Source: Labrenzia sp. CE80 (GTDB lineage Bacteria; Pseudomonadota; Alphaproteobacteria; Rhizobiales; Stappiaceae). From it: a stretch of 64,000 nt of DNA. The DNA lies in contig NZ_WAJT01000001.1 in the NCBI RefSeq assembly GCF_009650605.1, positions 806,001 to 870,000 on the forward strand. The letters are read 5' to 3'. Every line of letters begins with the position of its first letter. Within the stretch, counting starts at the first letter, position 1. The translations under genes were made by a program, and so were the position numbers. Shown here one piece after another: positions 34,365-42,610 of the stretch. The notes beneath the pieces are model-generated. The model was not told the DNA's origin, searched no databases, and was given only the letters and a program-made list of their open reading frames with translations.

Positions 34365-34917
34365 GGGCCGCGGTGCCGAGATCTTGATCTCGGTTGCAAG
34401 CGCGACCAATAGCGCTTCACGGCGTTGACCAGACCAGGGCGATCGAACTCAACTGCTTGCCGCCCAAGGCGTTCAGCCCTCCCAAAACAATTCCCGTTAC
34501 GGAAAAGCTAGTCTGGTCATTCGAGAGAGGCTGCTAAGCCACATCGTGGCGTCAGCAGGTGCAGTTTCTTGTTTGGGCTGTTGTTTCAAGCCTCGCACAA
34601 GGTGCGACGGTCAAGCTTTGAGGGCTTCAGGAAAACCGCGGATAAAATCTGCAAATCACGGTCATGGTAAGCAAAAGGTTTCACCGGTCTCGCTGGTTTG
34701 AATCAATTGCTACTGAAAACGCGTTGTTATTCGGCCTGCCATGATTACTGTTTTGTGAATTTTATATTCGCTTAAGTCTTTGTTTGGTCTTCGTTAATTT
34801 AGAAATTTAACGACGCCTTTAACTGATCTTCGCAAGATGAAGCCATCAAACGCGGCGTCATTTGGCGCTTTTGATTTGGGGATGCCGAAACGGCAAACAT
34901 ATAACGGGGAGAGCATC
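34365..34917. other. Non-coding gap, 550 bases
   Basis: No convincing gene. An eight-base inverted repeat CCGAGATC/GATCTCGG with a two-base loop lies at 34376-34393, right after the GNAT stop, without a T-run. The second half (34680-34830) is AT-rich and probably carries the promoter of the Sel1-like gene, whose GGGGAGAG ribosome site is just before 34918. Confidence 0.5.
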
Positions 34918-35187
34918 ATGGCTCGATTTGAAATCTACTCGGCCGACATGGCCATCATGGGCGAACAGCCTGCAAGCGCCGACATTCTGTTCCAGATGGG
35001 TCTGGACAGCGCCTGTGGCCGTCATGGTACCACGGACCTGGTTACCGCCCACAAGTGGTTCAACATTGCCGCGCTCAAGGGCAGCACGGACGCAGCGCGT
35101 TACCGCAAGGAAATCTCGTGCGAAATGACTTCTTCCGAAATCGCTGAAGCTCAGCGCTCTGCGCGTGAATGGCTGTCAATGCATTGA
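34918..35187 (+). CDS. Small Sel1-repeat-like protein
   Basis: 89 aa from the ATG at 34918 with GGGGAG upstream. DILFQMGLDSACGRHGTTDLVTAHKWFNIAALKGSTDAAR splits into a single Sel1-like helical hairpin (the HKWFNIAALKGS core), and the tail MTSSEIAEAQRSAREWL is the usual capping helix. Sel1-like repeats mediate protein contacts. One repeat is shorter than usual. A GC-rich inverted repeat at 35234-35262 follows. Confidence 0.78.
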   Translation: MARFEIYSADMAIMGEQPASADILFQMGLDSACGRHGTTDLVTAHKWFNIAALKGSTDAARYRKEISCEMTSSEIAEAQRSAREWLSMH

Positions 35188-35233
35188 GTGCGGCGCGCCG
35201 GCTGACCGGCCACCGCTCGTCGGAACCACGCTA

Positions 35234-35262
35234 ACCACGGCGCATATTGATCGCGCCGTGGT
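35234..35262 (+). terminator. Hairpin after the Sel1-like gene
   Basis: Ten-base perfect stem ACCACGGCGC/GCGCCGTGGT with a nine-base loop, 46 bases after the stop. No T-run follows, so it may act as a Rho-dependent or weak terminator. Confidence 0.5.
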
Positions 35263-35391
35263 CCGTTCCGGCAAACATTGCTGCATTGATTGAACTCTGT
35301 TTTTACCTTCTGGCCTCGTTACGGGACAGACAGCTCTTACCGCCGATTTGCCGCGGACTTCATTATTACCCTCGGTGTTCTCAGGTATCTC

Positions 35392-35784
35392 TCAAATGAT
35401 CCCGACATCTGCTGGTCTGGTATAAGTGAACCGTCTGTTTGGCTGAACGCGCATCTGCATGTTTATGCGAGCTGACAAATGGTGAGCAAAACCGGACCAG
35501 GAAGGCGAGGGGAGGCAAATGTTCTCCTCTTTTGGGTGGGTGATGTCTTGGTGCTCGTGTTCCGAATAGACCGCCCCGATAGCCACTGTACCACTGTATG
35601 TCAGCTCTAAACTCGGGCCAATGTTGCCTTTGAAGTCACTAGCGTCAAAAGTCACAAAACGGGAAAGTTCTTCGTGATGATTGTGCCATGGGCTTTGTAT
35701 CGCTTCTTAAACTGAGTCATCGAAGCTGACTTCGGAGAAGCCGGCTATCGTCAGGACATGCATTACATTTTGACCCACGCTCAT
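35392..35784 (-). pseudogene. Dodecin-like gene interrupted by an in-frame TAA
   Basis: On the minus strand an ATG at 35784 has an excellent Shine-Dalgarno (GGAGGA, five bases ahead). It reads MSVGQNVMHVLTIAGFSEVS then FDDSV, a TAA at 35709-35707, and continues in the same frame as EAIQSPWHNHHEELSRFVTF and SLELTYSGTVAIGAVYSEHE. Ignoring the stop, this has the strand-helix-strand-strand layout of dodecin flavoproteins (tGfSevSfddAv.eAI). One base change (AAA to TAA at a lysine position) would explain it. After about residue 80 the frame runs on for roughly 50 residues without family character, so the natural end may also be lost. Dodecin membership is inferred from pattern only. Confidence 0.5.
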
Positions 35785-36070
35785 AATATTCCTCCATCAA
35801 AACAGTTCGCTCTAGATTTGAACGATTTAAATTAGAAGTAAAAAATCAGATTTCTGCAACTTATAATAGTTTTCTGCCGCAGCGTCTCTATGGTGTAAGT
35901 CATGCCGAATTCTACCTTCAGGGCGCTCTGTGCCAGGAGGTTTCGGTTTGATATTGGCAGTTTCTAATCAGTCTGCCTTCGGTTGAAATGTTGTCCGCGG
36001 GTAACAAAAGAGACGGCACCTGGCAGGACGGTATAAGGTCGAGCAAAGCCTCATAAGGAAACGCCATAAA

Positions 36071-36427
36071 ATGACAGACTTGAAACGACCTGGAATTCAC
36101 CTTGCCGCGGCGATTTTATTCGCCTTGTCTGGCACAGTTCACGCCGAGGGCTGCGCCAATGGACCCGATGCTTATCAGGTGAGCGGGGTCGCAGAGAACG
36201 ATGTGCTGAATGCCCGTTCTGGGCCTGGGCTAAAGTTTGGTATTGTTGGAACGCTCCCACCGACGGCAACCGACCTGGAAATGCTGGATCAGGTTTCCAT
36301 CGTTTGTGATGACACGTCGCACTTGAATGCGTTTGAACGCAACAACTTCTGGACCAAAATCTACTGGAGTGAAAACGGGAAGACTGTCCTCGGCTGGGTG
36401 AAAACGAGCTTTCTGGTTGAAAATTGA
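36071..36427 (+). CDS. Secreted SH3-like domain protein
   Basis: 118 aa with a signal peptide (GIHLAAAILFALSGTVHAEG) and a bacterial SH3-like (SH3_3) core: VAENDVLNARSGPGLKFGIV, then a Trp-rich WTKIYWSENGKTVLGWVKT ending. Two cysteines (GCANG and IVCDD) could form a disulphide. Such modules usually bind cell wall or other envelope targets. It is isolated, 214 bases before tRNA-Ser. Confidence 0.78.
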   Translation: MTDLKRPGIHLAAAILFALSGTVHAEGCANGPDAYQVSGVAENDVLNARSGPGLKFGIVGTLPPTATDLEMLDQVSIVCDDTSHLNAFERNNFWTKIYWSENGKTVLGWVKTSFLVEN

Positions 36428-36641
36428 ATGTCGCTGCAGCGACTGGGTCATCGTTGTTCGATCGATTTTCTTGTTGTCGAAAATCTAAACCGAAGACCGA
36501 AAGGACGATGCTCAAGGGGAGGGTGGCCAACGGCTGTGCGCAGGTCATCGCACCGTGCTAAAGCATGGAAGATAAAGATCCACAGGCTAGTGGGATCAAA
36601 GCTCTTGCAATCCATGCCATATCAGGTATCAGAGGCGAACC

Positions 36642-36731
36642 GGAGAGGTGGCCGAGTGGTCGAAGGCGCTCCCCTGCTAAGGGAGTAAACCAGCGATGGT
36701 TTCGAGGGTTCGAATCCCTTCCTCTCCTCCA
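36642..36731 (+). tRNA. tRNA-Ser (GCU)
   Basis: Cloverleaf of 90 bases: acceptor GGAGAGG/CCTCTCC, D-arm GGCCGAGTGGTCGAAGGC, anticodon stem CTCCC/GGGAG around CTGCTAA with anticodon GCT, a long variable arm (AAACC/GGTTT), T-arm around TTCGAAT and encoded CCA. It reads AGC/AGU. The discriminator base before CCA is T, where serine tRNAs usually have G. A T-run (GCCCCCTTTTT) after the gene may terminate transcription. Confidence 0.95.
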
Positions 36732-37015
36732 GCCCCCTTTTTAACTGACGTTTTCTGGTTCTACTTGCTTTGTGCTAGTGTTGTGACCCAAAGTATGGCC
36801 TGAAAACGGGTTGAATTTGAGGGTTTCGGTTTGGCGAAGAATTGCGCAACCAAGTGCGGCGGGTTCTGGATCTACAGCTGCTGCATGCCGACCGAATTTG
36901 GTGCCATCGATCAGCGTTCGTTTGTCAAGGCGACGACCAAGGTACGGGTTGCAGATGATCCGCTGTGCCAGGTCGCCGGTCGCCCCTTTTTACAGACTCC
37001 TATCGAGGAATCCTC

Positions 37016-37726
37016 ATGCCGGACCGGTTTGGCCCAAGGGGTGTAATCGCCCTCTTCATTCCCTTGCAAAACGCTAATATGCAGCCCGAGTATGAAGCGA
37101 TGCGACCCGAGGGCGTCAACAATCAGATTTACCGGATTACGCTGGCCCAGGCCGACCGTGTTCCGGAGGCCACGCTCAGTGCGATTGACGGGGCATTGGG
37201 CTGCTACCCGGACCTCATTGTCATTGGAAATTCAGTGGAAATGCGCGGCATAACTCCGCCTCAATTCGATGAATACCGTGCAAAACTGCAGCAGAAAATC
37301 GGCGATGTGAAACTCGTTACCGCCACGGATGCCACGGTTGTCGCCCTACGAGCAATGGGAGCAAAACGCATAGCGGCGATCTCTCCGATGTCCGACGAAT
37401 ATTCACAAAACGTCGCCAATTATTATGATTCACTCGGCTTTGACGTTCCTTATAACGCCGGACTGCAAGTCGCTCGTCCACAAGACATCATCAACATCGG
37501 ATACGAGGAAGCTCTCGCAGCCTTCCGCAAGATTGATCATGATGACGTCGACACCTTTTTGCACGTAGGCGCAGCGTTAGGAATTATCGATCACATTGAA
37601 GCGCTCGAAAAAGAGCTCGGTCGTCCGGTAATTACAGTCAACATATCAACCTATTGGCATGCTCTGCGAACACTCGGCATCAAGGATCCGCTGCGCGGTT
37701 ACGGACAATTAGCCCAAAAAACCTAG
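37016..37726 (+). CDS. Maleate isomerase/arylmalonate decarboxylase-like protein lacking active-site Cys
   Basis: 236 aa from the ATG at 37016, five bases after GAGGAA. The Asp/Glu-racemase superfamily fold of the AMDase/maleate cis-trans isomerase group is visible: RGVIALFIPLQNANMQPEYE, TATDATVVALRAMGAKRIA, SPMSDEYSQNVANYYDSLGF and the STYWHALRTLGI ending. Both catalytic-cysteine positions are substituted: IVIGNSVEM has Asn72 where family members read Cys-Thr-Ser, and FLHVGAAL has Gly185 where they read Cys. The only Cys is Cys63. It may be a binding protein or use other chemistry. It lies alone, just after tRNA-Ser. Confidence 0.75.
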   Translation: MPDRFGPRGVIALFIPLQNANMQPEYEAMRPEGVNNQIYRITLAQADRVPEATLSAIDGALGCYPDLIVIGNSVEMRGITPPQFDEYRAKLQQKIGDVKLVTATDATVVALRAMGAKRIAAISPMSDEYSQNVANYYDSLGFDVPYNAGLQVARPQDIINIGYEEALAAFRKIDHDDVDTFLHVGAALGIIDHIEALEKELGRPVITVNISTYWHALRTLGIKDPLRGYGQLAQKT

Positions 37727-38045
37727 CCTATGTTACGGATTGCCGGCCAACTTGAGAACGAGACTAGTGTGTCCTCTCTCGGTAACTCAGTATGAGCAGG
37801 CTGCATTAATAACGCTTGTACGTAGGTCTATTCGAGAAAGTGCGCTTATCTTAAATTTTGCGAAAAATGGCGTGCCGGGGAGCGGTGAGCTGTGGTGAAT
37901 AAACTTGTCATTACGGGGACTGAGATACGCACGGTGGTGCATGTGTATACTTGCTCGCGAAGAGGCTTTTGGGTGGCTCAGTAGGCTGAGCGCGTATAAG
38001 GCCGGGCCGTTTCCTGAAATCAGGCACTAAGCGAAGGAGCTGGTG
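37727..38045. other. Leader/intergenic region with small hairpins
   Basis: About 320 bases with no convincing gene. Two short hairpins lie close to the tiny ORFs: GCTCAG/CTGAGC at 37976-37991 and CCTGA/TCAGG at 38013-38024. A GTG-led frame of 29 codons at 37893 is possible but unsupported. Confidence 0.4.
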
Positions 38046-38135
38046 ATGAACCCGTGTACCGTTTTGTCGCTGGTACTTCTCGCTGCACTGTTGTGGTCAG
38101 GGCACAAACTCGCTGAGGTCCAGAGACAAAGGTAA
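38046..38135 (+). CDS. Tiny single-span membrane peptide (29 aa)
   Basis: MNPCTVLSLVLLAALLWSGH followed by KLAEVQRQR: one hydrophobic helix with a basic tail. AAGGAG at 38034-38039 stands six bases before the ATG, an excellent ribosome binding site in a region otherwise poor in genes. A second tiny frame starts three bases after its stop. Resembles small hydrophobic regulators or type I toxins in shape only; no family recognised. Confidence 0.45.
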   Translation: MNPCTVLSLVLLAALLWSGHKLAEVQRQR

Positions 38136-38138
38136 GCG

Positions 38139-38213
38139 ATGTTCACTGGACCTTGCCAATTCGACGCCGCCAAGGTTGAGTTTGCGCAATGCGTTACACA
38201 GTGTCAGGCGTGA
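38139..38213 (+). CDS. Tiny Cys-containing ORF (24 aa)
   Basis: MFTGPCQFDAAKVEFAQCVT followed by QCQA, with three cysteines, starting three bases after the 29-aa frame, behind AAAGGTAAG. The tight spacing suggests coupling if the first is translated. It may be chance; codon use cannot settle so short a frame. Confidence 0.3.
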   Translation: MFTGPCQFDAAKVEFAQCVTQCQA

Positions 38214-38294
38214 ACTTTTTAAAATCGATTTGAAATCAGTTATTTAGATTAGTTTTGAGTTTTGTCGATCTGACATTTGGCGGACCTACGCTAT

Positions 38295-38993
38295 CTACGC
38301 CTTTGTGAACGGCGTTGGCTTGTCGTGGATATTCATATGTCGGCAAACTGCGCTGTAAAGTTCGTGGTCCAGTCGGTAGGTTTCTGCGATTCTACTCTCC
38401 AATTCCGTACCAGAGATTTCCTTTCTGGTGAGAGCTTTGGAAGACTTGTTGGCCTGCCCGACCGCCTTCAAAAGGTTTGTGAAATTCGGAACAGGTTGCT
38501 CAAGAAGGTCGGGAAGAACAATGGACATCTTCTCGATTGGAATGAGGATTGCTCTTAGATTTCGGTAAATATGGGCTTTTGAAATCTGAAAAGCCCAATG
38601 GGGATCGACCTTCTCGCGCGAGCGCCCAACAAACGTATCGATGGCATGATCAAGAGCTTTGCCACAGTCAATGGTGTGGTTCCCGGTTAGGCCGAAATCG
38701 CGATCTAGAACGTCGAGCAGCCATTGCTGCTTATGCTGGCCTGCAACCTTGTCATTGTAGAAGGAAAGGAATCTATCGATCGGATCTCGAACTATTCCGA
38801 AGACCAAATCATCTTTTGTGATGTTTTTATTGTCAACATTTACACCGATCGCATCAATTTCTTCGTGTACTTTGTTTTCATCTATCGGGAGTTTTCCTGT
38901 TTTGTGCAGGTATACTACGCTCCTCAATGTTGTGCATGCGCATTTTGTTTGGGGTACATAGTAGACGTTAGTTCCTGCGAAGTTTATAGCCAT
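38295..38993 (-). CDS. Sulfotransferase family 2-like protein
   Basis: 232 aa from the ATG at 38993, preceded by AAGGGA at five bases. YYVPQTKCACTTLRSVVYLH resembles the 5'-phosphosulphate loop (P-K-x-G-x-T) of Sulfotransfer_2 enzymes, and LVFGIVRDPIDRFLSFYND is the 3'-phosphate motif. Related enzymes sulphate glycans using PAPS. The frame opens further upstream at a TTG, less likely. The gene has lower GC than the flanking blocks, suggesting transfer. It is convergent with the tiny ORFs. Confidence 0.75.
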   Translation of the reverse strand: MAINFAGTNVYYVPQTKCACTTLRSVVYLHKTGKLPIDENKVHEEIDAIGVNVDNKNITKDDLVFGIVRDPIDRFLSFYNDKVAGQHKQQWLLDVLDRDFGLTGNHTIDCGKALDHAIDTFVGRSREKVDPHWAFQISKAHIYRNLRAILIPIEKMSIVLPDLLEQPVPNFTNLLKAVGQANKSSKALTRKEISGTELESRIAETYRLDHELYSAVCRHMNIHDKPTPFTKA

Positions 38994-39520
38994 GAATTTC
39001 CCTTGAGATGAGCAGGATGCTGGGTGGCAACGCAAATAACTTGCCTGAAGATTGTCCAAAATGGCTTGGAACCTGTCTATGTCAAGCCTGAAGATCTCAT
39101 GCGCCTAGCGCTTTAGAGGTTTGAATGCCTTCAGTCTAAATCGAGGGGTAGTTTCGTGTTGACTCACAGATGGTATCGAGGTCCCCGAAACGATATTTCC
39201 TGACGGGTGTGGAGCGAAACTTGAATACACTCGCTCTTGCGACTGTAGTGTTTGCGCGGCTGTTTGAAACGGGTTCGGCTGAAGGCGACGGCCACACTAT
39301 TCCTGGTTCAGAAAGTCCAATAGCGTGTTCTGATCCGGCGACGTTCCTCTCCGCGCATTTCCTACTATGTCGTCTCTAGAAATACAGCCGCACATACCTT
39401 GGCACCTTAGCGCCGCACCTCCTGGACGGCCCTTCCTGTGAACGCAGGATGCGGCGAAAAAGGGGCTTGGCTGACGCTGGTGGTAAATGCTCGCGCGCGC
39501 ATCCGCACAGTTGTCGCAAA
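38994..39520. other. Gap between the sulfotransferase and LysR genes
   Basis: About 530 bases. Open frames exist (for example 69 codons at 39170-39379 on the plus strand) but lack a ribosome binding site and family features. Nothing else recognised. It marks the right edge of the accessory stretch. Confidence 0.4.
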
Positions 39521-40420
39521 TTACCTGCTTAATTCCCGTTTCACCAGTTCGATGAAATCGACGGCGATGCGGGGCAGGGACGAGCCGCGCCGGACGGCGG
39601 CACTGGCGACGATTTTGGTCTCGGGGACAAACGGACGTGTGATGATGTTGAGACTGCTGGCAAATAGCGCCGAATAAGGATCGACAACCGATGCGCCTAT
39701 GCCCGAGCTGGCGAGAATGCAAGCCGTGTGGCAGTAGCGGACGATAACCTTGGCATGAAACGGCACGCCGGAGTCTTCGAAGGCATTGTGGATTGTCGTG
39801 CCGATCTGGCTTTCCAGACCAATGAGCGTGTGACCGTGCAGGTCTTTCGGGCTGATGGCATCCAGCTCCGCAAGGGGATGTCCCACCGGAAGCACACAGA
39901 CCATGTTCCGCTCCGCCAGGGGGATGATATCCAGCTCCATATGCGTCTTCAGACCGAGAACGAAGCCGATATCAGCGACGCCCATCTGCACGTTCTGCAT
40001 CACCGTCTCGAGCCGGCGAACCGAGTATTGAACGGTCGCATTCGGCCTTTCCTGCAAAAAGGGTGACAGAACCGCGGGCAGGGCGCCATGACCGAGCGGT
40101 GGTGTGGTTGAAAGGCGCAGACGGCCCGACTTTGCAGCGCGAAGATCACGGGCTTCCGTCTCGATGTTGCGCAGGATCGAAAACAGCGGTTCGACTTCTC
40201 CCAGAAACAGCCGGGCATCTTCGGTCGGACGCAGTTTTCGGCCGGTACGTTCGAACAGGGCGAAACCGAGTTGTTTTTCAAGCGAGATGATGCCGTTCGA
40301 AACCGCTGGCTGGGAAATGCCGAGGTCTTCGGCAGCACCTGTGGTCGTCTGGCAGCGCATCAGGGCTTCGAAAATCTCCAGCAGGCGGAGGCTGAGATCA
40401 TTCTTCCGGTTGAGCTTCAA
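39521..40420 (-). CDS. LysR-family regulator of the hydantoin operon
   Basis: 299 aa: N-terminal HTH (LLEIFEALMRCQTTTGAAED, LGISQPAVSNGIISLEKQLG, FERTGRKLRPTEDARLFL) and a substrate-binding domain (RLRLSTTPPLGHGALPAVLS, VADIGFVLGLKTHMELDIIP). Last gene of the leftward operon, 29 bases after the racemase gene, so its level follows operon expression. The likely effector is a pathway intermediate; this is inferred from position. Confidence 0.92.
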   Translation of the reverse strand: MKLNRKNDLSLRLLEIFEALMRCQTTTGAAEDLGISQPAVSNGIISLEKQLGFALFERTGRKLRPTEDARLFLGEVEPLFSILRNIETEARDLRAAKSGRLRLSTTPPLGHGALPAVLSPFLQERPNATVQYSVRRLETVMQNVQMGVADIGFVLGLKTHMELDIIPLAERNMVCVLPVGHPLAELDAISPKDLHGHTLIGLESQIGTTIHNAFEDSGVPFHAKVIVRYCHTACILASSGIGASVVDPYSALFASSLNIITRPFVPETKIVASAAVRRGSSLPRIAVDFIELVKRELSR

Positions 40421-40449
40421 GTCGTTCTCCAGAGGTTGTGCGAAACCTC

Positions 40450-41100
40450 TCAGGCTAACAGGATCGTGCCAAGGGCCTGGCTGACGGCCGCTTGCGTCGG
40501 GTCGGTGACCGGTAAACCTATCGCGTTCTCAAGCTTTTGGCGATGGCGCGCCATGCCGGCGCAGCCGAGAACCAGCGTGTCGGCAATGTCCTTTTCTGCC
40601 AGTTCCCGGGCAACTTCCAGAACACGCGGGAACGCGTTTTCACTTTCGCTCTCTTCAACCGAGAGGTTCAAGGGACGCTCCGCGGCGAGCCTGCTTTCAA
40701 TGCCAAGCCGCTGAATGTAGGGCAGGTGCCGTTCGATGGACTTTGGTCCGAGCGCGATTACACCGAAGCGTTGACCGCGCTGAAGGGCGGCAAACACGCC
40801 GCTTTCCTGAATACCGAAAACGGGCTTGGGAACAGCCCTCCGGCAGATTTCGATTCCTGGATCTGAATAGCAGGCGATGACAAAGGCATCTGCGTCGGTT
40901 CGCGCCATCATCAGATCCCTGAGTGGCAGGACCACACTGTCGGCGTCCTCCTGGCTCTCAATGCCCCAGGGCCCTTCTTCCAGCGTGATGCAGTCGATCA
41001 AGGGGCCGCCGGCCAGACGCAACGGCGCAACGGCATCGGAAAAACCTTCAGTGACCGCCGGGTTCGAGTTTGGGTTGATCACCAGAATTTTCTTCGTCAT
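40450..41100 (-). CDS. Hydantoin racemase (Asp/Glu racemase superfamily)
   Basis: 216 aa. INPNSNPAVTEGFSDAV, FVIACYSDPGIEICR with Cys77, GIQESGVFAALQRGQRFGVI and LVLGCAGMA with Cys180 give the two-cysteine active site of hydantoin racemases, which interconvert the D and L forms of 5-substituted hydantoins so that a D-specific pathway can use both. Position directly after the hydantoinase and in the same operon as an N-carbamoylase supports this over general Asp/Glu racemase. Confidence 0.88.
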   Translation of the reverse strand: MTKKILVINPNSNPAVTEGFSDAVAPLRLAGGPLIDCITLEEGPWGIESQEDADSVVLPLRDLMMARTDADAFVIACYSDPGIEICRRAVPKPVFGIQESGVFAALQRGQRFGVIALGPKSIERHLPYIQRLGIESRLAAERPLNLSVEESESENAFPRVLEVARELAEKDIADTLVLGCAGMARHRQKLENAIGLPVTDPTQAAVSQALGTILLA

Positions 41101-41123
41101 CGTCCGTATCCCTGTCGCCGAGA

Positions 41124-42587
41124 TTAAAACAGTTTTGCGCCAAAGTTGGTTGCAGGTGTCATTTCAGGTGCTCGGGTTGGCAGGAAGCCTGTTGCATCAA
41201 ACGGCTGGCGCTTGATGAAGTCACCTGCGCCGCGTTCGGCCTTCAGTTCACCGCCATCAACAATGATGTTGCCGCGGTTGAGGACCGTGACGGGCCAGCC
41301 GGACAGCTCCATTCCCTCGAAGGGCGTGTAGTCCATGTTGTCATGCATCCCGGATGCCGTGACCTGGGTTTTCTTGTCTGGGTCCCAGATGGCGATGTCG
41401 GCATCCATGCCGATGGCGATGGAGCCCTTGCGCTCGTTCATGCCGAACAGGCGCGCTGCATTGGTCGCGGTCAGCGCAACAAAAGTGTTCAGGGAGATAC
41501 GGCCCTTTGCAACGCCTTCGGAGAACAGAAGCGGCGCGCGCAGTTCAATGCCCGGCATGCCGTTGGCGACCTTGTTGAATGGCGGGTTTGGGCCGTTGGA
41601 CAGTTTTCCGGTTTCGTCGAAACGGTAGGGGGCATGATCAGAGGAATAAAGCTGCAAGGCTCCCGCGTTCAGGTGTCGCCACAGGACGTCCTGTGTTGCC
41701 GTGTCGCGCAGCGGCGGCGAACAGCAGAACTTGGTGCCCTCAGCCCCGGGCAAATCCAGGTTGTCGGCCGTCAGAAACATGTACTGCGGACATGTCTCGC
41801 CAAAGATCATCTGCCCGCTCATGCGTGCTTCGGCAATTGCGCGGGCACCTGCGTCCGTGGAAACATGAACGAACAGGAGCGGAGCTTCCACGAATGAGGC
41901 GAGCGTGATGCCACGCTGGATCGCCTCGACCTCTGCAGCCGCCGGATGACTGACCGCATGGTATTTGGGCGCGCTGTATCCGCGAGCGATCAACCGGCTG
42001 ACCATCCATTTGATGAGCGCGTTGTTTTCCGCATGAACCATCGTGAGGGCGCCGTTTTCCCTGGCGGTGACCAGAATATCCAGCATGTGTTCATCGGAGA
42101 CGATCATCTTGTCGTAGGTCATGAAGACCTTGAAGGAGGTGATCCCGCGCTCGAACGCCATCGGAAGTTCTTCTCGCAGCACCTCTTCTGTCGGATCTGA
42201 AACAATCAGGTGGTAGGAGTAATCCAGGACCGAGTTCGGTGCGGCGCGGTCATCATAGGTCCGGATCACATCCTTGATGGTCTGGCCACGGTGTTGGGCT
42301 GCAAAGGGAACGATCGTGGAATTTCCGCCGAAAGCCGCCGAAACGCTGCCCGTATAATAATCGTCAGCGGTCATCGCGCCAGTGGCCGACTCCTGTGCGA
42401 TGTGGCAATGCGTTTCGATGCCGCCGGGCAAGACGAATTTACCTGTCGCATCAATGGTCTTGTGTCCGCCGTCCAGACCCAGCCCTAGGGCGGCGATGCG
42501 GCCATCGCAAATGCCAATGTCGGATTTGAAGGTATCCGTCGCTGTTGCGACTGTGCCGCCACGGATGACAAGGTCGAATTCTGCCAT
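41124..42587 (-). CDS. Hydantoinase/dihydropyrimidinase
   Basis: 487-aa binuclear-metal amidohydrolase that opens hydantoin or dihydropyrimidine rings to N-carbamoyl amino acids. GGIETHCHIAQESATGAMTA carries the HxH pair (His60, His62), SFKVFMTY the carboxylated Lys153, then VHAENNALIKWM, LLFVHVSTDAGARA and YSSDHAPYRFDETGK with the catalytic Asp. Some loops (AFGGNSTIVPFAAQHRGQ) are typical of dihydropyrimidinase and D-hydantoinase. Between SDR and racemase genes, spacing 23 bases on both sides. Confidence 0.93.
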   Translation of the reverse strand: MAEFDLVIRGGTVATATDTFKSDIGICDGRIAALGLGLDGGHKTIDATGKFVLPGGIETHCHIAQESATGAMTADDYYTGSVSAAFGGNSTIVPFAAQHRGQTIKDVIRTYDDRAAPNSVLDYSYHLIVSDPTEEVLREELPMAFERGITSFKVFMTYDKMIVSDEHMLDILVTARENGALTMVHAENNALIKWMVSRLIARGYSAPKYHAVSHPAAAEVEAIQRGITLASFVEAPLLFVHVSTDAGARAIAEARMSGQMIFGETCPQYMFLTADNLDLPGAEGTKFCCSPPLRDTATQDVLWRHLNAGALQLYSSDHAPYRFDETGKLSNGPNPPFNKVANGMPGIELRAPLLFSEGVAKGRISLNTFVALTATNAARLFGMNERKGSIAIGMDADIAIWDPDKKTQVTASGMHDNMDYTPFEGMELSGWPVTVLNRGNIIVDGGELKAERGAGDFIKRQPFDATGFLPTRAPEMTPATNFGAKLF

Positions 42588-42610
42588 AAGGATCTCCTGC
42601 GGGCTCTAAT

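Noticed and set aside
35707..35709. Stop-codon readthrough or recoding in the dodecin-like gene
   Set aside because: TAA is not a recoding codon in these bacteria and no stimulating structure was seen; a simple nonsense mutation explains it.
36811..37077. Open frames of 71-88 codons between tRNA-Ser and the racemase-like gene
   Set aside because: No ribosome site before their starts, no family pattern, and they run into the following gene; treated as non-coding.
37970..38030. Possible tRNA remnant (D-arm-like GGCTCAGTAGGCTGAGC)
   Set aside because: No acceptor, anticodon or T-arm could be built around it; a simple hairpin is more likely.
39170..39379. 69-codon plus-strand frame before the LysR gene
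   Set aside because: No Shine-Dalgarno, no recognisable domain, and composition like random sequence.
36732..39520. Genomic island with integrase and att sites after tRNA-Ser
   Set aside because: No integrase, transposase or second copy of the tRNA 3' end was found in the window.
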